64,000 nucleotides of DNA from Rachicladosporium sp. CCFEE 5018 (Eukaryota > Ascomycota > Dothideomycetes > Cladosporiales > Cladosporiaceae), in contig KZ111196.1 in the NCBI GenBank assembly GCA_002077045.2, positions 4,127 to 68,126 on the forward strand. Reading direction: 5' to 3'. Made by a program: the position numbers and the translations under genes. The notes under the pieces are model-generated. The model had not been told where the DNA came from and made no database searches. It saw only the letters and a program-made list of their open reading frames with translations. Positions 22,634 to 33,378 of this stretch are shown piece by piece (within the stretch, counting starts at the first letter, position 1; every line of letters begins with the position of its first letter).

Positions 22634-23019
22634 ATTGAATGAGGACTGAACTGGACCGGAGACATCGGGCGGGCGGTGTAGAGGCTTGCTGTTGATCTAC
22701 TGGATGTGGCCAAACTCCTGCTGTGAGTCTTACGCCTTCACGACTGGCGTAGGGTCTTATGGAGGGACGGGGAAAAATTGATAAGTAGTGGCGTTTGCAG
22801 GAGTATCGGGTAATGGGCCCGAGTGAGAGACAACCTGCCTATCTTTAAAGTAATGTTACAGGCTGTGGGCACTGCGCCAGGCAAGGTATGTGCCTCAATA
22901 AACCGCAGAGACAAGGAACGTCTCCCAAAGTACAGCGAGAAGGCGCAGGCTAAGAAAGCGCAATTGCAATGCAGACTGTCTCTCAAGCTCAGCCACAATC
23001 ATACACTCGTACCAAAGGA
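22634..23019. other. Convergent intergenic region
   Basis: No gene is seen. This is the 3' region shared by the convergent DUF2406 and VMA21 genes. Confidence 0.45.
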
Positions 23020-23430
23020 CTATCTATCCTTCTTCCTCTCCTCCTCAGCCTCCTCCCGTTCACTCTTGTCATCATTGAACGCCACAACCACATATCCAAT
23101 CAACACCACATTCGCCATGATCGCCGCCAGTGCGCCTGCGTACGTCGAGTTGCCTGTCGTGATCGTCAGTGGTCATTCCGTTGCCTCGTTCAGTAGTCCC
23201 TCTCCTTCGAGGTAGGGAAAGGGTAAGGATCAATGACCTTTGAATATCGTTTTCACGGAGACGAAGTAGGAGCCTATGGGCAGCGTGATCATGGCGAAGG
23301 TGAAGGCCAGCAGCTTGAAGATTACAGAGGCGGGGACTGCGGGCGTGATGTTTGATTTGGGGTTTGGGGGTGGAGGCGCGAGGTGGGATGGGGCTTTTTC
23401 CGAGGAGGCGAGGGTGCGTTGGGTGGCCAT
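23020..23430 (-). CDS. VMA21: V-ATPase assembly factor VMA21
   Basis: Exon 1 is 23430-23238, the intron 23237-23154 (GTCATT...GACAG) and exon 2 23153-23020; 108 residues, the usual family length. VMA21 is an ER-membrane chaperone that assembles the Vo sector of the vacuolar proton ATPase. The first transmembrane segment is in exon 1 ([20 protein letters not shown]). The splice completes FKGNSTYAG and is followed by the second span ([20 protein letters not shown]). A charged tail ([17 protein letters not shown]) ends the protein, and the last residues could serve ER retrieval. It is divergent from the FUN30-type gene. Confidence 0.92.
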
Positions 23431-23953
23431 GTTTGATCTGCTGAAGGATATGGCGAAGGAGGGACTGGATCGAAGTAGTCGGGTCTTTGTATGTTGGTCA
23501 GGAGTGCCTCTTGTAGTTGGTCGATGTTAGGGTAGGCTGCTCATATGCGTGGCGTTTCTCTGATGGAGGGCCGTGTGAAATGCACACATTCCATCTAACA
23601 GATCTTGGTTTGGTCGTGTGGGCATTTTGACTACTCTTCTGTAGACTCCGCTTCCGCAGCGCGTCAAAGCGTGAAAGAAGCGCGACATGCTGTGACTTCG
23701 CTACTACTTTGAACATTGCATACTCTCTTTGTTGCGTCGTTTGTGATTGACTGCAGGGCGATAAGGCTTCAAGGCTGCTCTGCGCCTTCTTGTTGTACTC
23801 AAGGGGCATCCCGGGGGCTTTCTCTGGCGACATACTTCAGGTCATTGCCGTGGTGGCACTGCACTTCACGACTTGTTCACATTGCTAGTCGCATACAACT
23901 ACCCACAGTCCCGGGGCCTTTAGCAACCACTCAGCCCTCTCACTTCTCTCACC
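23431..23953. other. Divergent promoter region VMA21/FUN30
   Basis: This 523-bp region separates two divergent starts. It holds short spurious frames only. Confidence 0.45.
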
Positions 23954-26900
23954 ATGGCTGACAGCGACCCAATATCAGAGGCGACACCCACAAAGAGGCG
24001 AAGGTTGAACTCGCAAGGGAGGGAGTGGAATGAGGAGGACGACAGCGGCGATGATCTCTTCGAGGAAGAGGCAACCATTGCCACGATACCAGTGCCACGC
24101 CAGCTGGGATATTCAAAGACTCGGATGCACAGCGAGCTGGGGAATCTGCGCCAGAGTTCGCCATTGAATCCTCACGTCACGCAACCAACGCAGACGCTCA
24201 AGCCGACTTACATTGATACTGCACCTATGTATACGGCGCCTTCGCAATTTGGCGGCACGCAGCCGACGCAGTTGTTTGCCCCACTTGCAGCACAGGAGGT
24301 GCAGGTCGGTCGGTCGTCACCTCCTGCTCCAGAAGCGCGACTTCCGACCATGCAAGCGCCACCAGGACCGATGACACGTGCGCCGTTCTCAAAACCGAAA
24401 AGCTTCATAGGGAGCCTCATGGCGCCTCCTGGAACAGCATTCCGCAGACCACAGGGCATACCACTTCCCACTTCGGCAGCGCAGCCCATTGCGCTCGAGG
24501 ATAGCGATGAGGATCCTAAGCACTATAGTTCTGATGAAGGTACACAAGGTTTGGCATCGAGTATTCGACCGACAAATTTCACCAAGGGCGGAAGAGGACT
24601 GAACTCGAGTCCGAATGGTACCATTAGGGAGCCAGTGATTGCAGAGTCACCCTCTGGTCCTGCTCCGTTCGCGGCCATGACGCAGAGATTTGCGTACAAT
24701 GGAGGTTCTGGTCCAACGGACATGGCGAGCGCATATGGCAGCACATCACGCGCACCGAGGGCGCCAATGGTCCCCCAAGTGAGGCAGACCGGTCCAGCGC
24801 GTGCTCTCCAAGGACAGAGCATGGCGCGCACGTACAACACTCTTGACGACATCCAAGACTACCGCATGCGAAAGAAAGTGGAGCGAATGATGGTGATATT
24901 GCCTCAAGAGCCGGTGGACAGATGCATGGACGCTCTAGTTAAGCGCATGGGTAATGAGTCAGATGCTATGGAGTGGCTTACTGAGACCGCGATCGATCAT
25001 GATGAGCTGGCACCGACTCCTGTCAAGAGCAATGGCGTCCGTGGCGTAGCGCAGACGAGCAGCAGTCAATACTCCTCACAGCCGGTGCGGCCGATGAAGA
25101 CCGTACGGCAGGACGTCAAGGCTCCGACGAAGACCATCGCCGAGAAGTATAACCAGGTGTCGCGGAAGCAGTCAAAGCCGAATCTGGAGGATGACGACGA
25201 CAGCGATGATGCACCAAGACCGAAGGGACGCTTGATCAATCGTGCAAAGACTTCGAGGCCGGTCTCGTCAAGTCCGCCACCGCCAAAGCAGAAGATGCCC
25301 CAGCCATTGCAGCGTCAAGCAAGGGCGAAAGCAACAATCACAATTGATTCGGACTCGGAAGGGGATGCTGCAGCCGTGTCTGAAGAGGACCCGATCACTC
25401 AGATCCTGGCACCCACTTCGCACCAAGTCAAGCTGCTAGCCTTCTTCAACGACAAATCAGTGCGTGAGATTGCAGATCTGTGTGCACAGCCGGAGAGTGA
25501 TATTCAAGCCATCGTCGACAAGCGGCCCTTCGGCAGTCTCGATGAGATCCGTATTATCACCAATGCACCGGAGTTGACAAAATCTGGCAAGAAGTCGCGG
25601 ACGAAGCCAATCGGCGACAAGATCGTGGATGCATGTAGTGAGATGATGACGGGCTATGATGCAGTGGATGATCTCGTTGCAGAGTGCGAGGCTATCGGGA
25701 AGCCAATCAAGGATGCGTTGAAAGGCTGGGGTGCTGGAGTTGGCGAGGATGGAGAGCTGCAGTTGATGAATTTGGACGAGGCGCACGACTCTGGTATTGG
25801 CACGCCTGCGAGTTCCGCTGGCTCGCCTGCACCAAATGGGACCTCGTCTGCGAAGGAGACTACTGCATCGAAGGTGAAGGGACGCTTCATTGGACAGCCG
25901 GAGAAGATGAGCACCGAGTTCCCCCTGAAGGATTATCAGCTGGTTGGCCTGAATTGGCTTAATCTGCTCTGGTCCAAGAAGCTGGCTTGCATTCTGGCTG
26001 ATGACATGGGTCTTGGGAAGACTTGTCAGGTCATTGCCTTTCTCGCCCACTTGCAGAGTCAGAACGTCGACGGCACTCACCTAGTGATTGTGCCTGGCTC
26101 CACGCTGGAAAATTGGTTGCGCGAATTCGCACGCTTCGCCCCCGAACTTGTGGTCAGGACTTACTACGGCAGTCAGGTAGAGAGACCAGAGCTGCAGTTG
26201 GCACTGGAAGACGAGCGCTCAGAGATCGATGTCATCGTGACCACCTATGACATGGCAGTCAAACCGGACGACAATAAATTCCTGCGTGGTCTTGAGCCCG
26301 CTGTCTGTGTGTATGATGAAGCACACGCACTGCGCAATACTCAGTCAGATCGGTATAATCAGCTCATGAAGATCAAAGCGGACTTCAAGGTATTGCTGAC
26401 TGGCACACCACTGCAAAACAACCTGCGGGAGCTGATAGCGGTGCTTGGCTTCATCATGCCCGATCTCTTTGCCCAAAAGAAGGATGACTTGGACTATATC
26501 TTCCATCACAAGGCCACCACCAAAGATGACGACCACGCTGCGCTGCTGTCAAGAGAGCGCATCGCAAAAGCACGCTCGATGATGACGCCCTTCATCTTAC
26601 GGCGCAAGAAGAAGGACGTCCTCTGGCTGCCAGCAAAGCACAGTCGAGTCGAGCATTGCGATATGACAGCATCGCAAGCGAAAGCGTATGCTGCTGAGCT
26701 TGAGGCTGCGCAGAAAGTCTTCAGCGAGAAAGGCACGAAGAAGATCTCGACCAAGACAAGCTCCAATGTCCTCATGAGTCTTCGCAAGACTGCTATCCAT
26801 CCACTTCTATCGCGCCGGCTCTTCGATGACAAGAAGCTGCTCAAGATCCAAGCAGCGTTGCTCAAGAGCGAAGAGTTCGGGCAGAACCGACCCGATCAAG

Positions 26901-27634
26901 TATGGAATTACCTCACAGGCGACAAAGGCCCCCAAAGCATCAAGGGAGGTGACTACGGGCTACACTGCTTCTGTGCAGATGCAGGACGACCTTTCCTCCA
27001 CAAGTTCGCACTCAAGAAGCAGGAGTGGATGGACTCTGGCAAAGTCAAGAAGTTCCGCGAGCTCGTCGAAGCGTACGTCAAAAACGGCGACCGCGCGCTC
27101 GTCTTCAGTCAATTCACGACACTGATGGACATTCTCGAGGCTGTCCTCCAGACTCTAGGCATCAAGTACATGCGCCTCGACGGCTCCACAAATATGGGTC
27201 TGCGTCAAGACATGCTGGACAAATTCCACGCCGAGGAGGACATCTCAATCTTCATGCTCAGCACCAAAGCCGGTGGCGCCGGCATCAATCTCGCTTGTGC
27301 GAACAAGGTCATTATTTTCGACTCTGGCTTCAATCCGCAGGATGACGTGCAGGCTGAGAATCGCGCGCATCGCGTGGGGCAGACTAGAGATGTCGAGGTT
27401 GTGAGGCTTGTTATGAGGGGCACGATTGAGGAGGCTATCTGGCAGCTTGGGGAGAGTAAGTTGGCGTTGGATAGTATGGTTAGCAGTGAGGGGGTTGCTG
27501 ATGCGGAGGCGGAGAAAAAGGGGGAGAAGGAGGTGGAGAGGATAGTGAGGGAGGGGTTGATGGATGGTGGGGTAGGGGACCTGAAGGAGGACTTCAAGAA
27601 GGGACTTGAGGTCGCTGGGCTGAGCGTGGGGTGA
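23954..27634 (+). CDS. FUN30: Fun30/SMARCAD1-type SNF2 chromatin remodeller
   Basis: A single intronless frame of 1226 residues starts at ATG 23954. The N-terminal third is disordered. A CUE-like ubiquitin-binding helix bundle (KKVERMMVILPQEPVDRCMD) lies near residues 310-350. The SNF2 ATPase follows: FPLKDYQLVGLNWLNLLW, motif I LADDMGLGKTCQ, Walker B YDEAHALRN, LTGTPLQNN, and helicase C motifs including LDGSTNMGLRQDMLDKF, STKAGGAGINL and motif VI ENRAHRVGQTRDVEV. The Fun30/Fft3/SMARCAD1 family slides or edits nucleosomes, supports silencing of heterochromatin and subtelomeres, and promotes DNA end resection. Length and domain order fit. Nuclear location is expected, helped by an early KRRRLNSQ basic motif. 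Confidence 0.92.
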   Translation: MADSDPISEATPTKRRRLNSQGREWNEEDDSGDDLFEEEATIATIPVPRQLGYSKTRMHSELGNLRQSSPLNPHVTQPTQTLKPTYIDTAPMYTAPSQFGGTQPTQLFAPLAAQEVQVGRSSPPAPEARLPTMQAPPGPMTRAPFSKPKSFIGSLMAPPGTAFRRPQGIPLPTSAAQPIALEDSDEDPKHYSSDEGTQGLASSIRPTNFTKGGRGLNSSPNGTIREPVIAESPSGPAPFAAMTQRFAYNGGSGPTDMASAYGSTSRAPRAPMVPQVRQTGPARALQGQSMARTYNTLDDIQDYRMRKKVERMMVILPQEPVDRCMDALVKRMGNESDAMEWLTETAIDHDELAPTPVKSNGVRGVAQTSSSQYSSQPVRPMKTVRQDVKAPTKTIAEKYNQVSRKQSKPNLEDDDDSDDAPRPKGRLINRAKTSRPVSSSPPPPKQKMPQPLQRQARAKATITIDSDSEGDAAAVSEEDPITQILAPTSHQVKLLAFFNDKSVREIADLCAQPESDIQAIVDKRPFGSLDEIRIITNAPELTKSGKKSRTKPIGDKIVDACSEMMTGYDAVDDLVAECEAIGKPIKDALKGWGAGVGEDGELQLMNLDEAHDSGIGTPASSAGSPAPNGTSSAKETTASKVKGRFIGQPEKMSTEFPLKDYQLVGLNWLNLLWSKKLACILADDMGLGKTCQVIAFLAHLQSQNVDGTHLVIVPGSTLENWLREFARFAPELVVRTYYGSQVERPELQLALEDERSEIDVIVTTYDMAVKPDDNKFLRGLEPAVCVYDEAHALRNTQSDRYNQLMKIKADFKVLLTGTPLQNNLRELIAVLGFIMPDLFAQKKDDLDYIFHHKATTKDDDHAALLSRERIAKARSMMTPFILRRKKKDVLWLPAKHSRVEHCDMTASQAKAYAAELEAAQKVFSEKGTKKISTKTSSNVLMSLRKTAIHPLLSRRLFDDKKLLKIQAALLKSEEFGQNRPDQVWNYLTGDKGPQSIKGGDYGLHCFCADAGRPFLHKFALKKQEWMDSGKVKKFRELVEAYVKNGDRALVFSQFTTLMDILEAVLQTLGIKYMRLDGSTNMGLRQDMLDKFHAEEDISIFMLSTKAGGAGINLACANKVIIFDSGFNPQDDVQAENRAHRVGQTRDVEVVRLVMRGTIEEAIWQLGESKLALDSMVSSEGVADAEAEKKGEKEVERIVREGLMDGGVGDLKEDFKKGLEVAGLSVG

Positions 27635-28124
27635 GACACTGTCCGCAATCGATCTCAGGCACCTCTCACACCGTCCACGAAACCACAGCGGGGCAAGCAG
27701 CGGAGGCATGAAGGCACGAAGAAAGCGACCAGGCAAAGTTTGCGCATGTGCTCGGAGCCTCTGTTGGATCTCACGGTGCGGAGACTTTAGACTTGTGACA
27801 ACATGGCTGTACGATAGCACTGCGAGATAGACCTCTTGATCATCGTACCACCTTGATCTATCATGCACAGCCTTCACTTTATGTCACGTTCCGACTTTCA
27901 CATGCCATCTGGTGTACATGTGTGATATCAGGGGCTCTGCTGTACCCCCGCACGTCACGCATGTGGAGATTCGCTTAGCGCGCGGCCAGCTGCCAAAAGC
28001 TGCAACGTGTCGACACGCACAAGCATTGGAAACTCATATTGCCGAACTTGTCCTCTTGACATTCAACACCCACCCACTATAACACCAACATTCTTGTGCC
28101 TGTTGACTCAGATACTTGTTCATC
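27635..28124. other. Intergenic region FUN30 to calnexin
   Basis: No gene is supported. It contains the FUN30 3' end and the calnexin promoter. Confidence 0.45.
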
Positions 28125-30001
28125 ATGCGTGTTGCCCCCCTCCTCACGCTCGGCTGCGCTGCAGTCCTGTCGCGGGCAGATGTTCTCCAGGATATTGAGG
28201 ACACTGCAACCGAGGCGACCAGCTCGGTGGCATCGGTTGTTGAGTCCGTGACCTCGTCGATGGTGTCGAAGCCGACGTTCACTGTAAGTGGCACTGCTCT
28301 GTTGCGATCACCGAGCGAGCTTCGCTGACAAGAAATGCATAGCCCACCACCCTCAAAGCTCCCTTCCTCGAGCAGTTCACAGACGACTGGGAGTCGAGAT
28401 GGCAAGTCTCCTCCGCCAAGAAGGAGGGCACCGAAGAGGAGTGGACCTACAACGGCAAGTGGTCCGTCGAGGAGCCCACTGTCCTTCGCGGCATCGAGGG
28501 CGACAAGGGTCTGGTCCTCAAGGACAAGGCTGCCCACCACGCCATCTCCGCCAAGTTTCCCAAAGCTATCTCCAACAAGAAGGACACTCTCGTGGTGCAG
28601 TATGAAGTCAAGCTTCAAGCTGGCCTTGAGTGCGGTGGCGCTTACCTTAAGCTCCTCCAAGACAACAAGGCGCTTCACGCGGAGGAGTTCTCCAACGCCT
28701 CGCCCTACATCATCATGTTCGGGCCTGATAAGTGTGGATCTACCAACAAGGTCCACTTCATTTTCCGCCACAAGAACCCCAAGACTGGCGAGTACGAGGA
28801 GAAGCACCTCAAGAACACCCCCATGGCCCGCATCACCAAGCAGACGTCCCTCTACACTCTCATCGTCAAGCCAGACCAGACATACGAGATCCGCATTGAT
28901 GGTGAGACTGCTCGCGCTGGCTCGCTTCTTGAGGACTTTGAGCCTGCCGTCAACCCAGACAAGGAGATCGATGACCCCAAGGACACCAAGCCCGAGGACT
29001 GGGTAGAGGAGGCCAAGATCGCCGACCCCAAGGAGAAGAAGCCTTCCGACTGGGACGAGGATGCGCCATACGAGATCGTCGACGAGGAGGCGGAGAAGCC
29101 CGCCGATTGGCTCGAGAACGAGCCAACCACCATTCCCGACCCAGAGGCTGAGAAGCCCGAGGACTGGGATGACGAGGAGGATGGCGACTGGGAGCCACCT
29201 ACCATCCGCAACCCGAAGTGTGATGATGCGTCTGGCTGTGGACCTTGGGAGAAGCCGATGAAGCCCAACCCAGACTACAAGGGCAAGTGGACTGCGGCTT
29301 TGATCGACAACCCGCTCTACAAGGGTATCTGGGCACCGAAGAAGATTGCCAATCCGGCTTACTACGAGGACAAGGCGCCGGCTGACTTTGAGCCTATGGG
29401 AGCTGTAAGTGATTGTTGTGATGCATTGACTCAACATGGGGCTAACGAGACTTGACAGATCGGTTTTGAAATCTGGACCATGCAGAACGATATCCTTTTC
29501 GACAACATCTACATCGGCCACTCCATCTCCGACGCCGAGTCCTTCGGCAACAGCACTTTCACCCCCAAGAAAGATACCGAGAAGGCTGTTGAAGAGTCCG
29601 AGGCACCCAAGCCAGATGAGAAAGACGACTCGCCCATCAAGTCTCCCTCCGACCTCTCCTTCACCGCCGATCCAGTCACCTTCGTCACCGAGAAAGTGAA
29701 GCTCTTCATCGAGATTGCCAAGCGCGATCCGATCCAGGCTATCACTTTCGTTCCTGAAGTCTCGGCTCCTCTCGGCATCGGTCTACTTACCCTGCTCCTC
29801 GTGCTGCTTGGCGGCGTCGGTGGTGGGGCGGCGGCTGTCAGCGCCAAGGCGCCTTCTAAGGAGGAGCTGCAGCAGAAGGCCAAGGTTGCGCAGGCCAAGG
29901 CTGCGGCGACTAAGGAGCAGGTTGTTGAGGCTGTGAGCAGCGGGACGCAGAGGGTGCAGGAGGAGGTTAATAAGAGGACCACCAGGAGTAGTGCGGAGTA
30001 G
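28125..30001 (+). CDS. cnx1: Calnexin
   Basis: Exons are 28125-28283, 28343-29404 and 29459-30001, with introns of 59 and 54 bp, both with GTAAGT donors; 587 residues. Calnexin is a type I ER-membrane lectin chaperone that holds monoglucosylated glycoproteins for folding. The signal peptide is [18 protein letters not shown]. The lectin domain contains [15 protein letters not shown] and [14 protein letters not shown]. The proline-rich P-domain has repeated motifs of the [20 protein letters not shown] and [12 protein letters not shown] kinds, then paired NPxYKGxW repeats. A transmembrane helix ([20 protein letters not shown]) near residue 515 is followed by a short Lys/Ala-rich cytosolic tail. 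A large antisense frame over this gene reflects its codon composition. Confidence 0.95.
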
Positions 30002-30567
30002 ACTGCTACGGAGAAGTTGATGGTGGAGACTAGGAACAATGGAGGGATGCAGGGACGTGGAAGCTGATACAAGTATTACATATTTCAGCGGGGAGAGAGA
30101 GCCTTGTGGCGGCAGGCGAGTTGAGTGTACGAGAGCTGGAAGTGATGATGTCGAAAGTTGATATTTGACGGAATCAGTCTGAATTATACCCTTTCCGTTT
30201 CTCTCCTCATCGTTGCGTCGCGTGCTGGAGGTATCGTGCAGTGCATACACTGTGTGCAAAGTATGGGCAGAGGGAGGCAGTTTGGCTGACTAGGTGGACG
30301 TGTGTTGTCACGACTCGTAGCACGACTTTAGCGTATTGGGTTTGCATTCGATCTCTACTTACATATTGGTTGCGATGTGGTGCTGTGGACCTAGTCAGCT
30401 CTGTCATTCATTGAGGACAGCGAGACCGAAGCATCCTGGCTATGTTACGCAAGGAAGCCGCCGTACATCGCATATTAGCGCTGGGCATAACCGAATGAGG
30501 GTGACCAGTATCCAACAAATTACAAGAAACTATACAATTTCATCCCGTTCTCCCTCAGCAAGCCAGA
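30002..30567. other. Convergent intergenic region
   Basis: These 566 bp lie between the 3' ends of calnexin and fumarate reductase. No gene is seen. Confidence 0.45.
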
Positions 30568-32655
30568 CTAATACTCCAACCTCACCTCCTGCCCCTTGAC
30601 CTTTCCAATCACAATTCCCGCAGCATACTTCGGAATAACCTCATCATCATGCAGCATCTCAAACTCCTCGCTCGCGTCCCGGCCCATGTGTGAGAACAGC
30701 GCCTGCGGGCCACCGGGGTGCTCGTCAACCCAGTCTGTGACGTTCATCACTACACCTTTGACTGCGATCCAGAGGTCCTCTTTGGTGTTGTGCTTGGCGA
30801 CTTCCTCGAGCGTGTACTCGTCATCTGGGACTTTGAAGTCTGCGAGCGAGTTGGGGGCGGAGACTTGGCCAGGGTCGGTGGAGGAGTTGTCCATTACTGG
30901 CGCGGCGGAGGTTTGAGATTGGTTGGCGAGGGTTTGCTCGGTCGAGGTGCCTGATGAGGAGCCAGCGCTGGCACCAACGCCGTTCGCCCACTCGACGGAG
31001 ATCTTGCCCGGCGTGGAAGGATCGATGTGCAGGCTGATTTGCCCGAGACGTTGTGCGGCTTGTGTTGTGCCTTGGGTGAGGACCTTTTGGAAGAGGTACT
31101 TGCTCGCGCTGTCGCCTGCCACACGACCGTAGACAACGCAGCCGAGCAATGACGAGCCACCGAGTCTGTTTGCGCCGTGAACACCACCAGCCAGCTCACC
31201 GCAGACGAAGAGGCCGTCGAACGGCTTGCCGTCGCTGTTCAAGCATTGCGCTTCCGCGTTGATCTCGATACCACCCATGGTGAAGTGAAGCACGGGCTCC
31301 ATCAGTGCAACGTGAAACGTGTCATTGACATTGAAGGGGCCGTTGTGGTAGTATTTCTTCCCGAATGGGTCCTGTGCCGTGCCATCGGCGTAGCTGTTGT
31401 AGTCCGAAAATGTCTTTGCCAGCTCGGACTCGGTGCAGCCAATGTCCTTGATCAGCTCTGCGCCGGTCATCTTCTTCATGAGGCCACGGCCGGAGTAATG
31501 GCGGGTGTGGAAGTCAAGGACGTTAGAGGCCTTGCTGTTCAGCACGAGACGGATTGGCCACTGGTTTGCAGCCTTCTGCTCCCAGAGCTTGTTGGAGACG
31601 TAGTCACGATGTTCGAGCTCATCAGTAAATCGCTGTCCCAATGAGTTGAGCAACAGGCCACCCTCGCCACGGAGCGCCTCGGCTGCCAGGAACTTCGTCT
31701 TTGCGGTCGGGTCTTTGGGGTCCACGAGACCAGTTGGGTGAACTTGGACGGACTCCATGTCAATTCCGTTCGCGCCGATCTTGAGCAACATCTTGTGTCC
31801 GTCACCAGTGGCATGTGCGCCGTTGGTAGTCGACAGATCAAATGTGTCCGGCCTCCACTTCTTCAGCAGCGAGTCCTCTGTGAAATCTGCCGCGTAGCCA
31901 CCAGTAGCGAGAATCACGGGTCCGTCGACCACGGTCTCCTTCCCGTTGAAGTCGTAGGTCACACCAGTGACGCTGTTTCCGTCCTTGTTGACCTTATTGA
32001 CCTTGGCCTTCTTGATGAGCTTCACGCGCTGGGGCTCCTTCTCGGCGAGCTCCTCGAATCGCTGCATGAGAGCGTATGTGATAGCCATGCCGGGAAACTT
32101 CGCATCGTGTCCACGGTGGGTGCGTGGGTATGAGTGGCCACTGCGGATGGATCGTTAGTATCCATGCCCACTCATGCCGAGATCTCAAGATCACTCACCC
32201 GAGTCGTGAGACGAGCGTAAGATCGAGGTTGAACACTTCCTGCAACCACTCGACAGCCGCAGCAGACTTGTACGTCAACACCTTGATCAAATCCGGCCGC
32301 GCCTTCTCGCGAGCAGACTTGAGTGTGTCATCGTAGAATTGCTTCACGCTGTCGGCGATCTTGGCGTCGACCTGTGTCTGTGTGAGAGCACCGTTGATAC
32401 CCGAGGTGGCTTTGGTGGAGTTTCCGCCCATGAAGTCTGCATCGTATTGTTAGACATTTTCGTATCGACCAAGGCGTGACTATCGCAAAGACGCACTGTT
32501 CTTGTCGAGGAGGACGACATTGCCGCCTGCGAGGTAGATGGTGTGGGCAGCACTCAGGCCGGAGACTTGGAACAGTGGGGTCAGCAATGGTCTCGATGTC
32601 TCGTGGACGTCATTTACTCACGGCCAGCGCCGACAACAATGACAGATGGAGGCAT
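30568..32655 (-). CDS. OSM1: Fumarate reductase fused to cytochrome b5 domain
   Basis: Minus-strand exons are 32655-32622, 32565-32497, 32436-32199 and 32140-30568; 637 residues. The spliced N-terminus gives an FAD-binding motif VIVVGAGLSGLSAAH, then LLDKNNFMGGNSTKATSGIN. Conserved flavoprotein segments include LATGGYAADF, QVHPTG, LHFTMGGIEI and GGVHGANRLGGSSLLG. Soluble fungal fumarate reductases re-oxidise FADH2 by reducing fumarate, supporting redox balance when oxygen is low. The C-terminal 80 residues form a cytochrome b5 domain (YTLEEVAKHN, heme ligand in VDEHPGG, second His in EMLHDDEV), an arrangement common in filamentous fungi but absent from yeast Osm1. No clear targeting peptide is seen. 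Confidence 0.9.
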
Positions 32656-33378
32656 GATGGAGTAGTATGTGGTGTTTCTTGATGGAGGGATTGGCACAGG
32701 CGGAGGTGGAGAGGGCAGCGGAGAGGGAGATCAAGGGAATAAGAATGATTGCCCTTCACGTGAGTGGTCCAAGGGTCGTCTGGCGAGCCGAGGCTGTGGG
32801 GTCGAAGGCTAGAACGGGAAACAGCGAGGCAAGTCCTGCACTCTGTAAATGAGCTAAGGAGTGACCTGCAACGGTCGTCTTGCTAGCGATGCGAAAGTAG
32901 ATCTTGGTACAGATCGTGGCCACGCTACCTTTATGCCAATCACGTCGTAAAACTATCTTCGGCAAGAGATACACCGGACACTAAAAGGCCTGTCTATTCA
33001 ATCACCGACAATGCTTGGCAAGGCATGTGAAGGCAACGCCACCATCTGGGGAATCACGAGCCCCGGCTGTGGGGAAGGAACGGACCACTTGAGAACATGT
33101 GAACACGGACATGAACATGTGAAAAGCATGCGCAGGTGACTACAGTGGTTGTGCTGCGGCTGAAATCGTGATAGCCTCCATTCCGTGCCATAAACGATGA
33201 TAGCAATGCTTACTGGTTGGCGCTGCTCATCCTTGGAAGTGGGAGGTATCGCTTCGCGCGGTGACAGACTGAGTGAATGCAAGCCTCCCATTGTTGTTCC
33301 CTGTACAAAAATGCTGTCGACATACATAGCCCACCCAGCACACATTCTTCGCCGATGCCGCGCTTACTTGACCACTCC
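32656..33378. other. Intergenic region
   Basis: These 723 bp lie between the fumarate reductase start and the LMBR1-type gene's 3' end. Only short frames without recognisable domains are present. Confidence 0.45.

Noticed and set aside
28034..29521. 495-codon frame antisense to calnexin
   Set aside because: It lies wholly opposite a certain gene and is rich in Leu/Val/Gly as expected from the reverse complement of its codon usage.
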